Positions 20,441 through 33,098 of a DNA stretch of 64,000 nucleotides are shown piece after piece. The stretch's first letter is position 1, and each line of letters opens with the position of its first letter. The stretch is from Jacaranda mimosifolia (lineage: Eukaryota > Streptophyta > Magnoliopsida > Lamiales > Bignoniaceae). The notes under the pieces were generated by a model. The model ran no database searches. It was given only the letters and a program-made list of their open reading frames with translations, and was not told the origin of the DNA. The position numbers and the translations under genes were made by a program. The stretch lies in assembly GCA_018894105.1 (NCBI GenBank), contig CM032117.1:36808501-36872500 (forward strand), written 5' to 3'.

Positions 20441-23400
20441 TCTCCTACTTGCCATAAAGCCAATGCCCCATGGCCTTGAGACCCATCTTCTCAAGATGTT
20501 TTTCAAAGACCTTTTGTGTTAGGGGTTTAGTCAGTGGATCTGCTATATTATCTTCCAACGCAACTCTCTCCACTTGGATGTTGCCTCTGTCAATGATCTC
20601 TGAGATCAATGATATCACCTCAAAGTGCGCTTGGATTTCTGATGAGATCTTGGCTCTTTAGCTTGCGCTACTACCCCGGTGTTGTCACAGAAGACAGCAA
20701 CTGGCTCAGCAATGTTAGGTACTACATTAACTCTTGAATGAAGGTTTTCATCCAAACACCTTCCTTTGCAGCTTTTGAAGCCGCAATATATTCTGCTTCA
20801 GTGGTGGAATCGGTCGTGGTGTCCTGTTTGAAACTCTTCCAACTCACCGCGCCGCCATTGAGGCAAAGTATAAATCCAGAAGTGGATTTGAGGTCATCTA
20901 CATCGGATTGGAAACTTGAATCCGAAAACCCCTCTAGTTTCAATTCTCCATTGCGTATACTAAAAATAAGTCCTTAGTTCTTCTCAAGTACTTAAGGATT
21001 GCTTTTACGACTATCCAGTGACTGTCACTGGGATTGGATTGGAACCTACTCGTAACACTTAGCGAGTGTGCCACATCCAGTCTTGTACATTGAACTGCAT
21101 ACATTATGCTACCAATGGCGGAGGCATAAGATATGTGAGACATCCTTTATTTCTCTTCCTCAGTCTTAGGGACCATAGACTTTGAGAGGCGAATGCCATG
21201 TCCTATGGGAAGAAATCCCTTCTTAGATTTTTCAATACTAAACCTCTTTAGTATCTTGTCAATGTACGGGGTTTAGGATAGTCCCAGCATCTTCTTAGAT
21301 TTATCTCTATAGATACGTATTCCCAATACGTAGGATGCTTCTCCCAAATCCTTCATGGAGAATTGTGTAGATAACCATGCTTTAGTATACTCTAACATTC
21401 CTACCTCATTCCTAATGAGAAAGATGTCATCGACATAAAGCACAATAAACTATACTGAACTCCCACTAACCTTCTTGTACGCACATGGTTTATACACATT
21501 TTTGACAAAGCCAAACAATTTAACCATTTTGTCAAAATATATGTTCCAACTTCGGGACGTTTGTTTAAGTCCATAAATGGATCTCTGAAGTTTGCAAAAC
21601 TTTTGCTCACTCTCCTTAGATGTAAAACCTTGCGGTTGTTCCATATAAATTTCTTCTTCAATGTCACAATTAAGGAAGCGGTTTTCACATCCATTTGCCA
21701 TATCTCATAGCCATAATATGTGGCTATAGCAAGTAAAAGCCAAATGGACTTAGGCATATTGATCAGTGAAAAGGTTTCCTCAAAATCAATACCGGGTCTT
21801 TGAGTGTAACCTTTTGCCACTAGTTATGCCTTAAAAGTCATTGCTTCTCCATCTACTCCAAGCCTTCGCTTATAGATCCACTTGCAACCAATACGAACTA
21901 TTCCCTTTGGTGGATCTACCAAAGTCCATACTTTGTTTGAGTACATGGAGTCTATTTCGGATCTCATGGCTTTAAGTCAATGTCCCGAATCTATGTCCAA
22001 TATAGCTTCATCATAGATCTTCGGATCATCATCTGATTGGCCCATTTCATGAAGGAATCCGAACCTTTCAAGTTGCTTCTTGATTCGATTCGATCTACAT
22101 AGAGGTTGTGTACAAGGCTTCACTTGCTCGTTTGTTTCCACCGCTTGTGGGATTTCATGATCATCTTGAGCTTCATCAAGTTCAACAACAATGTCATTTC
22201 TATCTAATAGAAATTGCTTTTCCAAAATGTAGGCGTTCCTCGAGACAAACACCTTTTGTTCCAAGGGATTATAAAAGTAGTAACCCATAGACTCTCTAGG
22301 GTATCCTACAAACTTGCACAAGGTGGATCTACTATCCAACTTATCTCCTACTGTCCGTCTCACATACGCGGGAGATCCCCAAACCTTAATATAATGGTAA
22401 AATGGTGCTTTGCCATGCCATATCTTATATGGTGTCTTGGGCACCGACTTTGAAGGTACTATGTTCAGTAGCTTCCCCGCCATACGTAAGGTGTATCCCC
22501 AAAAGGATATGAGCACATCGAAAAAACTCATCATGGAGCGTACCATGTCCAACAAGGTATGGTTTCTTCTTTCAGCTACTCCATTATGTTAGAGTGTGCA
22601 GAGTGGAGTCCATTGAGAGAGAATCCTATTTTTCTTTAGATAATCCAAGAATTTGGTGCTCAAGTATTCTCCCCCTCGATCCAATCGAAGAGCTTTAATA
22701 CTTAGGCCGAATTGCTTTTCTACTTCATTCCTATACTCTTTTAACTTTTCAAAGGCTTTAGACTTGTTCTTAATAAGAAACACGTGTCCATACCAACTAA
22801 AGTCATCAGTGAAAGTGATGAAGTAGGAATAGCCTCCTCTCCTACTAACTCTTAGTGGTCCACAAACGTCTATATGGATCAAATCCAAGAGGCTTGTGGA
22901 GCGCTCCGTTTGTCCCACAAAAGGACCTTGGACATTTTTCCCTTTAAACAAGATTCACAAGTAGGAAGGTCCTCAATACCACTAACATTTAGTGCTTTGA
23001 GAGCTTCTAACTTGTTCATCCTATTCTTAGAGATATGACCAAGTCTTGTATGCCAAAGAATGTCATCTTCTTGGATATCTAAATTTCTTTTACTTGATTG
23101 AATGTGCATTAGTGAAGGTTTAGAATCAAGTATGTATAATCCATTTATTAATGTACCTTGAGCAATCAAACAACCATTCTTTAATGCCATCAACTTCCCA
23201 TTCAATATAGAAAAATCAAATCCTTCATTATCAAGAATAGGAATTGAAATAATGTTCTTAACAAGGTGGGGTACATAATAAACTAGATCAAGTACAATGC
23301 AAGCATTCCCCAAGTCCAACTTGACGATGCCTTGGAAAGTGGCCGCAACTCTTGCTCCATTTCCCAGGCGGAGGATCATATCCTTTTCATGAAAAATCTT

Positions 23401-24323
23401 TCTTCTTTCCATCCCATGTAATGAATACAAAGGTGAGAACTGCATGTGGTATCAAATACCCATGTGGAAGAATTAGTCATCATGTGCACTTCAATAAAGT
23501 ACATACCCTTCTCAAGGGCTACAAGGTAAGCTTTGCAATTTCTTTTCTAATGCCCTTTTTCGCCACAGTGGAAACAACTAGCTTTGGTTTTAACCTTCTT
23601 CTTAACTCTCCCAAAACTTTTCTCGAGTTGCTTCCCTTTCGAGGAAGAACTCTTCTTCCTCTTACCTTCCTTTCTAGGACCCCTAGGGCCTTTCAACTTG
23701 GAGGATGATGCAAGCATAAGGGGCTTTTCCTTTCTCATAGTTGCCTCTATGATCACAAGTATATTGATCAATTCATTAATCATAACATCTTGCTTGGACA
23801 TATTGAAGTTCATAACAAGTTGATCATATGACAGTGGTAATGACTGTAGGATCAAATCCATGTAAAGGTCGTTGTCCATTACCACATCTAACTATCCAAG
23901 CTTCTCAATGAGTCCAATCATCTTGAGGTCGTGATCATGGACATTTGACCCTTTACTCATCCTTGCCCTAAAGAGCTCTTTAGACAATGAATATTTCGTG
24001 TCTACTTTGTACACCATACAACTCTTGCAAGTGCACGTAGATCTCTCGAGCATGCTTCATGTGCTCATGAGTCTTTTGGAGCTCATTGGATATAGATGTC
24101 ATCATGACACATCTCACTTGTAATCATTATCTACAAATTTAGTGAACATTTCACATTGTGCATCGGTAGCGTCATCACCAAGTGTGTCCACGGGACTTTG
24201 ATCAAGGACGCAAGTTCGCATTTCAGAGTCAAGAATGATTTTAAGGTTCTTTAACCAATCTTGGAAGTTCAGTCCGGTTAGTTTATTGGTTTCTAAAATA
24301 CGTGCGATTGGATTTTTAACCCT
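20441..24323 (-). pseudogene. Ty1/copia gag-pol pseudogene of the nested element
   Basis: This is the best preserved polyprotein of the window, still broken by stops and shifts. The expected gag start (24321-24323) reads AGG. Gag runs to a CCHC knuckle beginning CFHCGEKGH (near 23560). Pre-integrase and the integrase finger (RLGHIS, CESCLK) lie at 23445-22890, and the integrase core (IHIDVCGP, TDDFSWYGH, LDRGGEYLS) at 22951-22600. The integrase tail with KIWHGKAP and WGSPAYV lies at 22555-21977. Reverse transcriptase has AKGYTQRPGIDFEETFS (near 21800), EEEIYMEQPQGF and YVDD (21426-21437). RNase H has GFSDSSFQSDVDDLKSTSG and STTEAEYIA (20943-20722). The C-terminus reaches about 20465, next to the polypurine tract (20441-20453). 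It is expressed, if at all, from the LTR at 26300-27624. Confidence 0.92.
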
Positions 24324-24330
24324 TTTTTTA

Positions 24331-26284
24331 TTGAAGATTTTGAAAATCTATAAGAGGCGAAGAAAGAGTATAAGCATGTGATTGATTTGATATTAAAAAC
24401 ATGTTTATGGTCTTTCAAGCATGTTTTCCTCCCACTATTTTATCAAATCCTTCACCCTCTAGAAGAATCGAGAAATCATATTTCCCAATGAGAATCAAGA
24501 TCCCAAAGATTTGCAGTTGGACCCCCGTGACTGGATGTATATCCACGAGCAATCTAAAGGTAAGCAACTTTTACTAATTGCATCTCATGCAACTTTTGAT
24601 ATGTTTTGCCTCACCATTTCATGTAGATCCCCTGATGGACGACCTCTACATTACTCGGTGTTAAGTTAAACCTACCAATCAAACTTCGATTCGAGATGGG
24701 CGCCACAACATCCCCCATGACCGAGTGTATAATGTGTGGGCATTCCCAAATCAAAGGTACATCTCATGTAAAGTGTATGGTGACAACTTTCCACCTAAGT
24801 ATGACCCCCATGACCGGATGTATATCACACAAAGGTGGTAGCATCGTCATGCCATATACTATTGGTAGAAGACTTAGATTAATTAAAACTCTTTAATTTG
24901 TATCCATTTTGACTTAATATTTGAAAAGCACTTAGACATTCTAAGTGGAGAGTTTTTGCTTGCAATGATCTCATCATTTTATCTTCTTATTTAGGTTTTT
25001 TATATCCTAAACATGCATCTCATACATCAATAGGATATGGAAAGCATAAATAAGTAAATGCGCCTAGCATGCTCCTAGGGTGGGATGACCATGAACCTAA
25101 CCAAGTGGTGCACTTAGAGCCATAGGTGCACCACCTAGTTGATTTTAGGTGGGTTGATTAAATCTAGCTGTTACATGATTGTATCTCATACATTCATGGG
25201 CTTTCAAAAAGTCTCCATGCCTCCAATGGCCTCCAAGTAACTTTTATATGAGTAGAAAATCCTCACTCCTAGTGATTCTACTATCATAACAATTACAAGG
25301 TAGAAATTAAGAGGCAAGCAAGCCTCAATTCAACACAATCCACTTCAACAACTTGAAATAATTAAAATCAATATTAAAGGCTCATGATCATCCCCATTCA
25401 TTCATCATACATTCAACAATTAAATGAACAATAATAAATCTAGAACTAACAATTAATTCCATCAATTAAATGCTTATCTCATAAACAAATAATTGAACAA
25501 GCATAATATTTATACTATTATTGGAAGATAAACTTTAACCAATTTTCAAAAGCATTCAAAAATGTCAAACATAATTTTGAGAACTTGCACAACATTTATG
25601 CATCTACCATGTGTGGTGCAAAAACATTTCAAGCATAAGGGGAGTTGGAAAAATCACTCAAAATTCACCAAAACCACAAAATAGGGGTTGCCGCCCAATC
25701 GGGGTGCACGGTTGGGCAGGCTGTGCACGCAGCACTCGGCTAGCGCTTGGCTGCTGCTCAGCAACCTTCTGTTTTGGGGCTTCTAAGTAAATCAAGTTGT
25801 TTTCCACTCAACTTTCATGCAACAATAGTTTTAGCACAGGTTCTCAACACTTAAACATACATTATATATGAATTTCCAAATTTAAAACCTCTATTAAAAA
25901 AAGGAAATTCAAGTACTCAATCATGCCTTCAAAAATTAGAGAAAGCTAGAATCAAATTCTTCAAAATCTCCATTACAACTCCAATCAAATTGGATCCAAA
26001 AATGACCAAAACTCTTTTGATCAAATATCAACATGCTATATCACCATATAACATCAATAAATGCTAAATCAACATTCAACATTTACCACTATGAATTGAA
26101 ACATACTAAAACATGAATCAACACTTAAATCACAAAATCGCATGGTTTCAATTCATCAAGCAATAGAGCCACAAGAATCATCAACCAAACACTTCAATCC
26201 ATCATTTGGATCAAGTATTTAGTAATATTGATCAATTCATCACATGAATCAATCAAACAATAATCCAAAACATAGCATGAAATA
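24331..26284 (-). other. Leader of the nested element
   Basis: Nearly 2 kb of AT-rich leader lies between primer site and gag. It holds a GC-rich island (about 25685-25775, with GTGCAC twice, at 25704-25709 and 25723-25728). Four short repeats lie near 24522, 24628, 24712 and 24805. Three of them share a CCCC(C)(A/G)TGAC(C/T)GG/GAG-(T)GTAT-type form on the + strand that differs from the other copies. No open frame of note. Confidence 0.7.
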
Positions 26285-26285
26285 G

Positions 26286-26297
26286 GCTCCGATACCA
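26286..26297 (-). other. Primer-binding site of the nested element
   Basis: The minus strand reads TGGTATCGGAGC, one base from the consensus, two bases inside the LTR at 26300. Confidence 0.85.
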
Positions 26298-26299
26298 CT

Positions 26300-27624
26300 T
26301 GAACGCTAGAGTAGCATTGGGATCCATAAATCAAAATTTCATAAGCTTGAAATTAACTAAGCTACTCGAGCTCCCAAGGATCTACATATGCTATAGATCT
26401 GGATTAGGATGAATAATTAACTCTTGTAGCTCAAAATCAAGGAGAAGATCAACTATTTCTCACGAGTCCAGAAACTGTCTGGAACTGGCACAGCGGAAAG
26501 ATGACAACAATTGCCCAGTCAACAATGCTCCAAAATTCACAAAATTAAATACGGAACTCCTCCACAATAGAGGAAGCTACTATGAAAAATTGGAGCCAAA
26601 AAGACTTCTGGATTGCTCCATAAAATTCTCCAACCGAAAGTTTCTGCAGGTGGATCTCCAAAATCAAGCAACTCAATCGACTTGCCTCTATTGATACGAT
26701 CCACACACCAAACAATCTTCAATTTCTCCTCACCAGAAGCTGGAGTTACAGAAGATAAAATGAGGTAGAAGTTCAAGTTGGGAAGAAGAAGAGATGCAAA
26801 GCTTCAACACATGATGCTATGCATAGAGATATTTTATGGAGCGCTCCTTAACAGCCTCCGTACTATGTCTCTATTCTCAATGTTCGATTCTCTTGTGTGA
26901 CCTTACCTTTGGAAAACTCCTTCTCCAAATTGTCACACCACTTTGTGCAAGAATTTCTTGGAATCGATCATTATAGAATGCATAGGAGATGCAGTCGCCT
27001 TTCATAAAAGTGAGGAGTCAGATTCCATTTTAGATCTCACAAACCTCCATACCAAGTAGCTCATACCCAACCTCTACCCAAAAGACCCACTAAGTGGTCA
27101 AGGAAAAGTCAAAGCATGAGGACCGGACAGAAGGTTATCATGGATCCTCATGTCAGAGGACTAATAATATGCACCAGCTTAAGAAGGGGAATTTTTACCA
27201 CTACCGACTTGCCACTACAGCTATCTAGTGGATTCTCTATAGGGTCTTTAGTACCTTGTTCTCTAATAAGTACCCATTAACATGCACCCGTATCTCATAC
27301 AGATTGCTCATGGAATGAAGTAATATCCAACTCTTGGATTTATGCATCGCTAGTGCAAGTCTATCCGGATCTTAGATGCCCCGTCTCTTAAGATCCTATG
27401 ACTTGAAAGATTTAAGATCACGACAGTATAAGACTTATTCCATCGTCATCGAACCAAGTCCCATAGTCATGTATGATCTAAGGGCTTATCCAAATGCAAG
27501 TGAAGTAATATAAAGCATAAGATGAAGGTGGCCATATAAAGAATATCATTCAATCAAGATTATTTTACAAGGAAATAGCTTTTATAAGGCCAATCTGATT
27601 GGCTTGTCGGGCACTATTCTAATA
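26300..27624 (-). repeat. 5' LTR of the nested element (1325 bp)
   Basis: On the + strand it starts TGAACGCTAGAGTAGC and ends ACTATTCTAATA. About 0.9 kb is missing at about 26830, exactly where the other LTR has its TATA box, palindrome and AT-rich block. This copy therefore has no promoter, and the element could not be transcribed from its own 5' LTR in its present form. Confidence 0.85.
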
Positions 27625-27629
27625 GATTT

Positions 27630-29357
27630 ATCATTAGTTGATGTTATATGTTGATATATCATGTTAAATTTGGCCTTAAAGAGTTTTGGTCATTTTTTGA
27701 TCCAATTTGATTGGAGATTATTGGAGATTTTTGGAAAATAGTGATTATCACTTAAACTTGATTTTTGAAGCATGATTGACCACTTGAAATTCCATTTTCA
27801 AAAGGTGTTTTGAGTTTAGAATTTCATCTATAATGTGTGATTTGATGTTTAGGAAGTGTCCTAAAATTTTTGGTGCACAAAATTTGAGCCAAAAACAACT
27901 TGACTCTATCCAAACCACCAAAATAGGGTATTGTCGCGCCATGGTAGGGCAGGGGCGCACCCGCAGCCCAGCCAGGGTAGCAGTGCATGGTTAAGGTGTT
28001 GGGCGAGTTTTGAGATATTTTTGTGTTCCTTAAGTGACAAAAAGTGTTCTAAATCACACATAATTGATGCACAAGTGTTGTGCAAGTTCTCAAAATTATA
28101 TTTGACATTTTTGATTGCTTTTAAAATCTTGTTAAAGTTAATCTTCAATGATGATGCATAGATGTTATGCTTATTCTTGCTTGGCCAATTAATTGTTTAT
28201 GAGATAAGCATTTAATTATTGAAATTGAATGTTAATTCTAGATTTATTTATTGTTCATTTAAGTGTTGAATGGATGATGAATGAATGAAGATGATCATGA
28301 GCCTTTAATATTGATTTTATTTGTTTCAACTTGTTGAAAATGGTAGTATTAAATTGGGGCTTTCATGCCTCTTAATTTCTATCTTGTAAATGTCATGGGA
28401 GTAGAATCACTAGGAGTGAGGATTTCTTCCTCATGTAAATGTTACAAGGAGCAAAGAAGACCTTTGGAGGCATGAAAACCTATAAATATATGGGGATATA
28501 TTTTTGTAATAGCTAGACTTAATCAAACCACTTAAAATCAACTAAGTGGTGTACTTATGGCTCTAAGTTTACCACTTGGTTAAGGCTCATGGCCATCCCA
28601 ACCTAGGAACATGCTAGGCGCGTTTACTTATTTATACTTTTCATATCCTATTGATATATGAGATGCATGATTAGGATATAAAAAATGTAAATAAGAAGAT
28701 AAAAATGATGAGATCTTTGCAAGCAAGAAAACCCCTCCACTTAGAGAAGTCTAAGTAGTTTCAAATATTAAGTCAAAAAGGATATAAATTAAAAGGAGTT
28801 TTAATTAATTCATGCATTCTACTAATAGTATGTGACATGATGATGCTACTATCTTTTGTGTGATGGCACACAAGTCGCGGGTCAGACTTAAGGTAGAAAG
28901 CTATGATCATATACTTAGCATATGATGCACTTTAATTTGATGTTTCCCATGCATTAGCACATGAGGCATTGGATGACATAGAGCGGTCTTGCATCAAACT
29001 TTGATTGGTAGGTCCGACTTAACACCTTGTAATGTAGATAGCACATGAGGCGTGGGTCTAATGAAAAGTAAGGCAAAATATATCAAGGGTTGCATAGAGA
29101 TGCAATTACCAAAAGTTCTTACCTCTCGATTGTTTGTGGATGGCACATGAGGTGTGGGTCCACTTACAAGCCCTTAGGACCTTGATCCCACTAGGAAATG
29201 AGATCTCCCGAATTCTTCTAGGGGTGAAGAATTTGATAAAATAGTGGGAGAAAAACATGCTTGAAAGACCATGAACATGTTTTTACTATCAATATTCAAT
29301 CATATTTTTGTACTCTTCTTTTTCCCATTTGTAGATTTTTGAAGTCTCAAACTCAAA
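27630..29357 (+). other. Leader of the outer element (right part)
   Basis: This continues 18335-18570 after the nested insertion. It contains a GC-rich island at about 27930-27995 and four short repeats at 28865, 28956, 29040 and 29142, the last three sharing GCACATGAGG. No gene is present. Its similarity to 58150-59926 is clear along the whole length. Confidence 0.75.
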
Positions 29358-32300
29358 ATAACTAAAAATCTACTCCATGTTATTTTGGAAACCAATAAGC
29401 TAATCGGGCCAAACTTCCGCGATTGGTTGAGAAACCTCAAGATAATTCTAGATTTTGAAAATAGGACGTATGTACTTGATCAAGGTCCATCGAACACCAT
29501 TGGCTATGATGCCACAGGTGAAGCACGTGAATTATTCACGAAGTTTGTAGATGATGATCTACAAACAAGATGCATCATGATGGTTTTTATGACTAATGAG
29601 CCACAAAAGAATCATAGCAATTGAAACATGCTCATGAGATCTATCTACACCTATAAGAGTTGTACGGTGTTCAAACTAGGCACAAAAGGTTCGCTTTGTT
29701 TAGCTAGGTCAAGAATGAGTGAGGGCACAAGTTTGCATAAGCACGGGCTAAAGATAATCGGGCTTATTGAAAAGCTAGGTCAATTAGATGTAATCATGGA
29801 TAATGAGCTCTATGTGGATTTGATCCTTCAATCATTACCTAGCTCATTCGATCAATTCGTTATGAAATTTAATATGTCTAAGCAAGAAGTGATGATTAAC
29901 AAATTGGTTAATATGTTGGTGACCACCGAGGCGACTATGAAAAATGATAAGCCTCTTATGCTTGCTTCCTCTTTCAAGCCTAAAGGCACTAGGGGTCCTA
30001 GAAAGGGAGATAAAAGGAAGAAGAGTTCTTCCTCTAAGGGAGAGCAACCCTTGAAGAGTTCGGAGGGAATCAAGAAGAAGAAATAGGCTAAAACCGATGC
30101 TACTTATTTCGATTGTGGTGAAAAAGGGTATTAGAAAAGGATTTGCAAAGCTTACCTTGCAAGCCTTGAGAAGGGTATGTACTTTGTTGAAGTACACTTG
30201 ACGAAAAATTCTTCCTCATGGGTATTTGATACCGCATGTGGTTCTCACCTTTGTAATTCATTATAGGGAATGGAAAGAAGAAAAAGTCTCAATAAAGGGG
30301 ATATAATCCTCCGCCTTGGAAATGGAGCAAAGGTTGCGGCCATGGTCGAAGGCGTAATCAAGTTAGACTTGGAGCATACTTACATTGTACTTGATCTTTG
30401 TTATTATGTACCCACTTTTGTTAAGAATATTATTTCTATTCCCATTTTGGATAATAAAGGATGTCTAATGGGATTGTACATGCTTGATTCTCAACCTTCA
30501 TTGATGCACATTCAATCAAGTAAAAGAAAATTAAATAACCAAGAAGATGTCATTTTGTGGCATGCAAGACTTGGACATATTTCTATAAATAGGATGAACA
30601 AGTTAGAAGCTTACAAAGCACAACACGTTATTGGTGTTGAGGACCTTCCTACTTGTAGGTCTTGTTTAAAGGGAAAAATGACCAAAGCTTCTTTTATGGG
30701 ACAATTGGAGCATACTACATGTCCTTTGAATTTGATCCATTTGGATGTTTGTGGCCCACAAAGAGTTAGTGCAAGAGGGGGCTATTTTTACTTCATTACC
30801 TTTACCAATTATCATATTCAATTCGAACATATGTATCTGATAAAGTACAAGTTCGAAGCTTTTGAAAAGTTCAAAAAGTATAGGAATGAAGTAGAAAATC
30901 AAAAGGGACTTAGTATTAAAACTTATCGATCGGATCAAAAAGGAGATTGCTTAAGTACCGAATTCTTGGATTATCTAAAGGAGAATGGGATTATCTCTCA
31001 ATAAACTCCATCTGGCATACCCCAACATAATGGAGTAGTTGAAAGGAGAAACTGTACCTTGTTAGACAAAGTACATTCCATGATGAGCTTTTTCGATCCG
31101 CCTATATCCTTTTGGGGATACGCTTTGTTAACGGTGTTACTAAATATACTACCTTCAAAGTGGGTGCCAAATATACTACATGAGATGCGGTTTGGCAAAG
31201 CACCCTCTTACACTTTTCTAAGAATTTGGGGGTCTCCCGCTTATGTCATGCGGCTAGTAGGAGACAAGTTGGGATACCCAAGAGAGTCTTTGGGTTATTA
31301 CTTTTATGATCCCTCGGAACAAAAGGTGTTAGTTTCTAGGAACGCCCATTTTTTAGAAAAGGAATTTCTATTAGATAGATATGGAGTTGTTGTTGAACTT
31401 GATAAAGTTCAAGATGATCATCAAATCCCACAAGCAGTGGAAATAAGTAAGCACAAGAGCCTTACACACAACCTCTTAAAAGGTCGGACTGGATCAAGAA
31501 GCAACCTGAAAGGTTTGAATTTCTTCATGAGACTTATGAGGAAGCCATATTGGAGATAGATTCAGGACATTAGTTTGTTGCCATGAAATCCGAAATAAAC
31601 TCCATGTACTCCAACAAAGTATGGACTTTGGTAGATCCACCAAAGGGTATAGTACCCATTGGTTGCAATCAGATCTATAAGTGAAAGCTAGGAGTCCATG
31701 GAGAGGTAATGACCTTTAAGGTGTGACTAGTGGCAATGGGTTATACTCAAAGACTTGGTAATAATTTTGAGGAAATTTTTTCACCGATTGCAATACCTAA
31801 GTCCATTAGGATTTTGCTTGCCATAGCCGCATATTATGACTATGGGATATGAAAACTACTTTTCTTAATGGAAACATTGAAGAAGAAATCTACATGGAGC
31901 AAGCATAAAGTTTTACATCCAAAGGGAGTGAGCAAAAGGTTTGCAAACTTGAGAGATCCATTTATGGACTCAAACAGGCGTCCCGAAGTTGGAACATATG
32001 TTTTGATAAGACAGTCAAATCGTTTAGCTTTGTCAAAAATGTGTATGAACCTTATGTGTACAAGAAGGCTAGTGAGAGTAATATACCATTTATTATATTT
32101 TATATCGATGACATTCTTCTCATTAGGAATGGGGGAGCAATATTATAGTGTATTAAATCATGGTTATCTACACAATCCTCCATAAAGGATTTAGGATAAG
32201 CATCCTACATATTAGGAATACGTATCTATGGAGATAGATTGAGGAAGATGTAGGGGCTTTCCTAAAAACCGTGCATTGACAAGATACTAACGAGGTTTAG

Positions 32301-33073
32301 TATGGAAGAATCCAAGAGGGATTCCTTTCGATGGGACAATGGCCTTCGTCTCTCCAAGTTTATGGCCCCCAAGACCAATGACAAGAGAAAAAGAATGTCC
32401 CACATACCTTATGCATCTGCTATGGGAGCATAATATATGTTGTTCAATGTACAAGGCCAGATGTTACACATGCTCTAAGTGTTACGAGGCGCTTTCAACT
32501 CTACCTTGGTGAATGTTACTAGATGGCCGTTAAAATAATCCTTAAGTATTTGAGAAGGGCTGAGGACTTATTTTTGTTATACGGAAATAGACAATTGAAA
32601 CTCTAGGGGTTTTTGGATTCTAGTTTCCAATCTGATGTAAATGACCTAAAATCCACTTCTGGATTTATATTTTGCCTCAATTGTGGTGTGATGAGTTGGA
32701 ATAGTTCCAAGCAAGACACCATAGCTAATTCAACCACAGAAGCAAAATATATTATAGCTTTAGAAGTTGCAAAGGAAGGTGTTTGGATGAAAAACTTCAT
32801 CCTAGAGTTGGATATAGTGCCTAGCATTGCTAAGCCAGTAATGGTCTTCTGTGATAACAATAGGGTGGTAGTGCAAGCTAATGAGCCAAGATCTCATCAA
32901 CGGTTCAAGCTCATTTTGAGACGATATCATTTGATCCAGGAGATCATTGATAGAAGTGGCATCCGAGTGAAGAGGATTCCTTGAAAGAGAATGTAGTAGA
33001 TCTACTTACTAAACCCCTATCGCAAAGGGTCTTTGAAGGACATTTTGACAAGATGGGTCTTAAAACTATGGGG
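29358..33073 (+). pseudogene. Ty1/copia gag-pol pseudogene of the outer element
   Basis: The expected gag start is ATA at 29358-29360. Gag N-terminal sequence (NKLIGPNFRDWL) is at 29385-29624 and the second half at 29628-30086, ending in a Lys/Ser-rich tail. The knuckle is damaged (CGEKG followed by Tyr and a stop, near 30118). The protease site reads VFDTACGSHLC near 30220. Integrase has the HHCC finger (RLGHIS, CRSCLK) and IHLDVCGP in 30270-31004, with more at 31059-31559. Reverse transcriptase keeps YIDD at 32101-32112 in a shifted frame. RNase H (SSFQSDVNDLKSTSG, STTEAKYI, FCDNN) spans 32613-32984, and the C-terminal LTKPLSQRVFEGHF follows to about 33073. It is dead and more decayed than the nested copy. 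Confidence 0.9.
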
Positions 33074-33082
33074 ATTAGCTTT

Positions 33083-33098
33083 AGTGCAAGTGGGAGAT
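33083..33098 (+). other. Polypurine tract
   Basis: AGTGCAAGTGGGAGAT directly precedes the 3' LTR. The nested element has the equivalent at 20441-20453 on the minus strand. Confidence 0.75.

Larger units (their letters stand above)
18571..27624 (-). mobile_element. Nested antisense Ty1/copia element (9054 bp)
   Basis: The element lies between GATTT duplications at 18566-18570 and 27625-27629. The flanks join into the leader sequence found uninterrupted at 58150-58200. Reading on the minus strand it has a 5' LTR (26300-27624), primer site (26286-26297), leader, gag-pol, polypurine tract and 3' LTR (18571-20439). It belongs to the same long-LTR family as its host. Each LTR has a different internal deletion. 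Its insertion must post-date that of the outer element. Confidence 0.92.

Noticed and set aside
18571..27624. Endogenous pararetrovirus or retrovirus-like envelope gene
   Set aside because: Domain order is protease-integrase-RT-RNase H, as in copia elements. There is no envelope-like frame between RNase H and the LTR.
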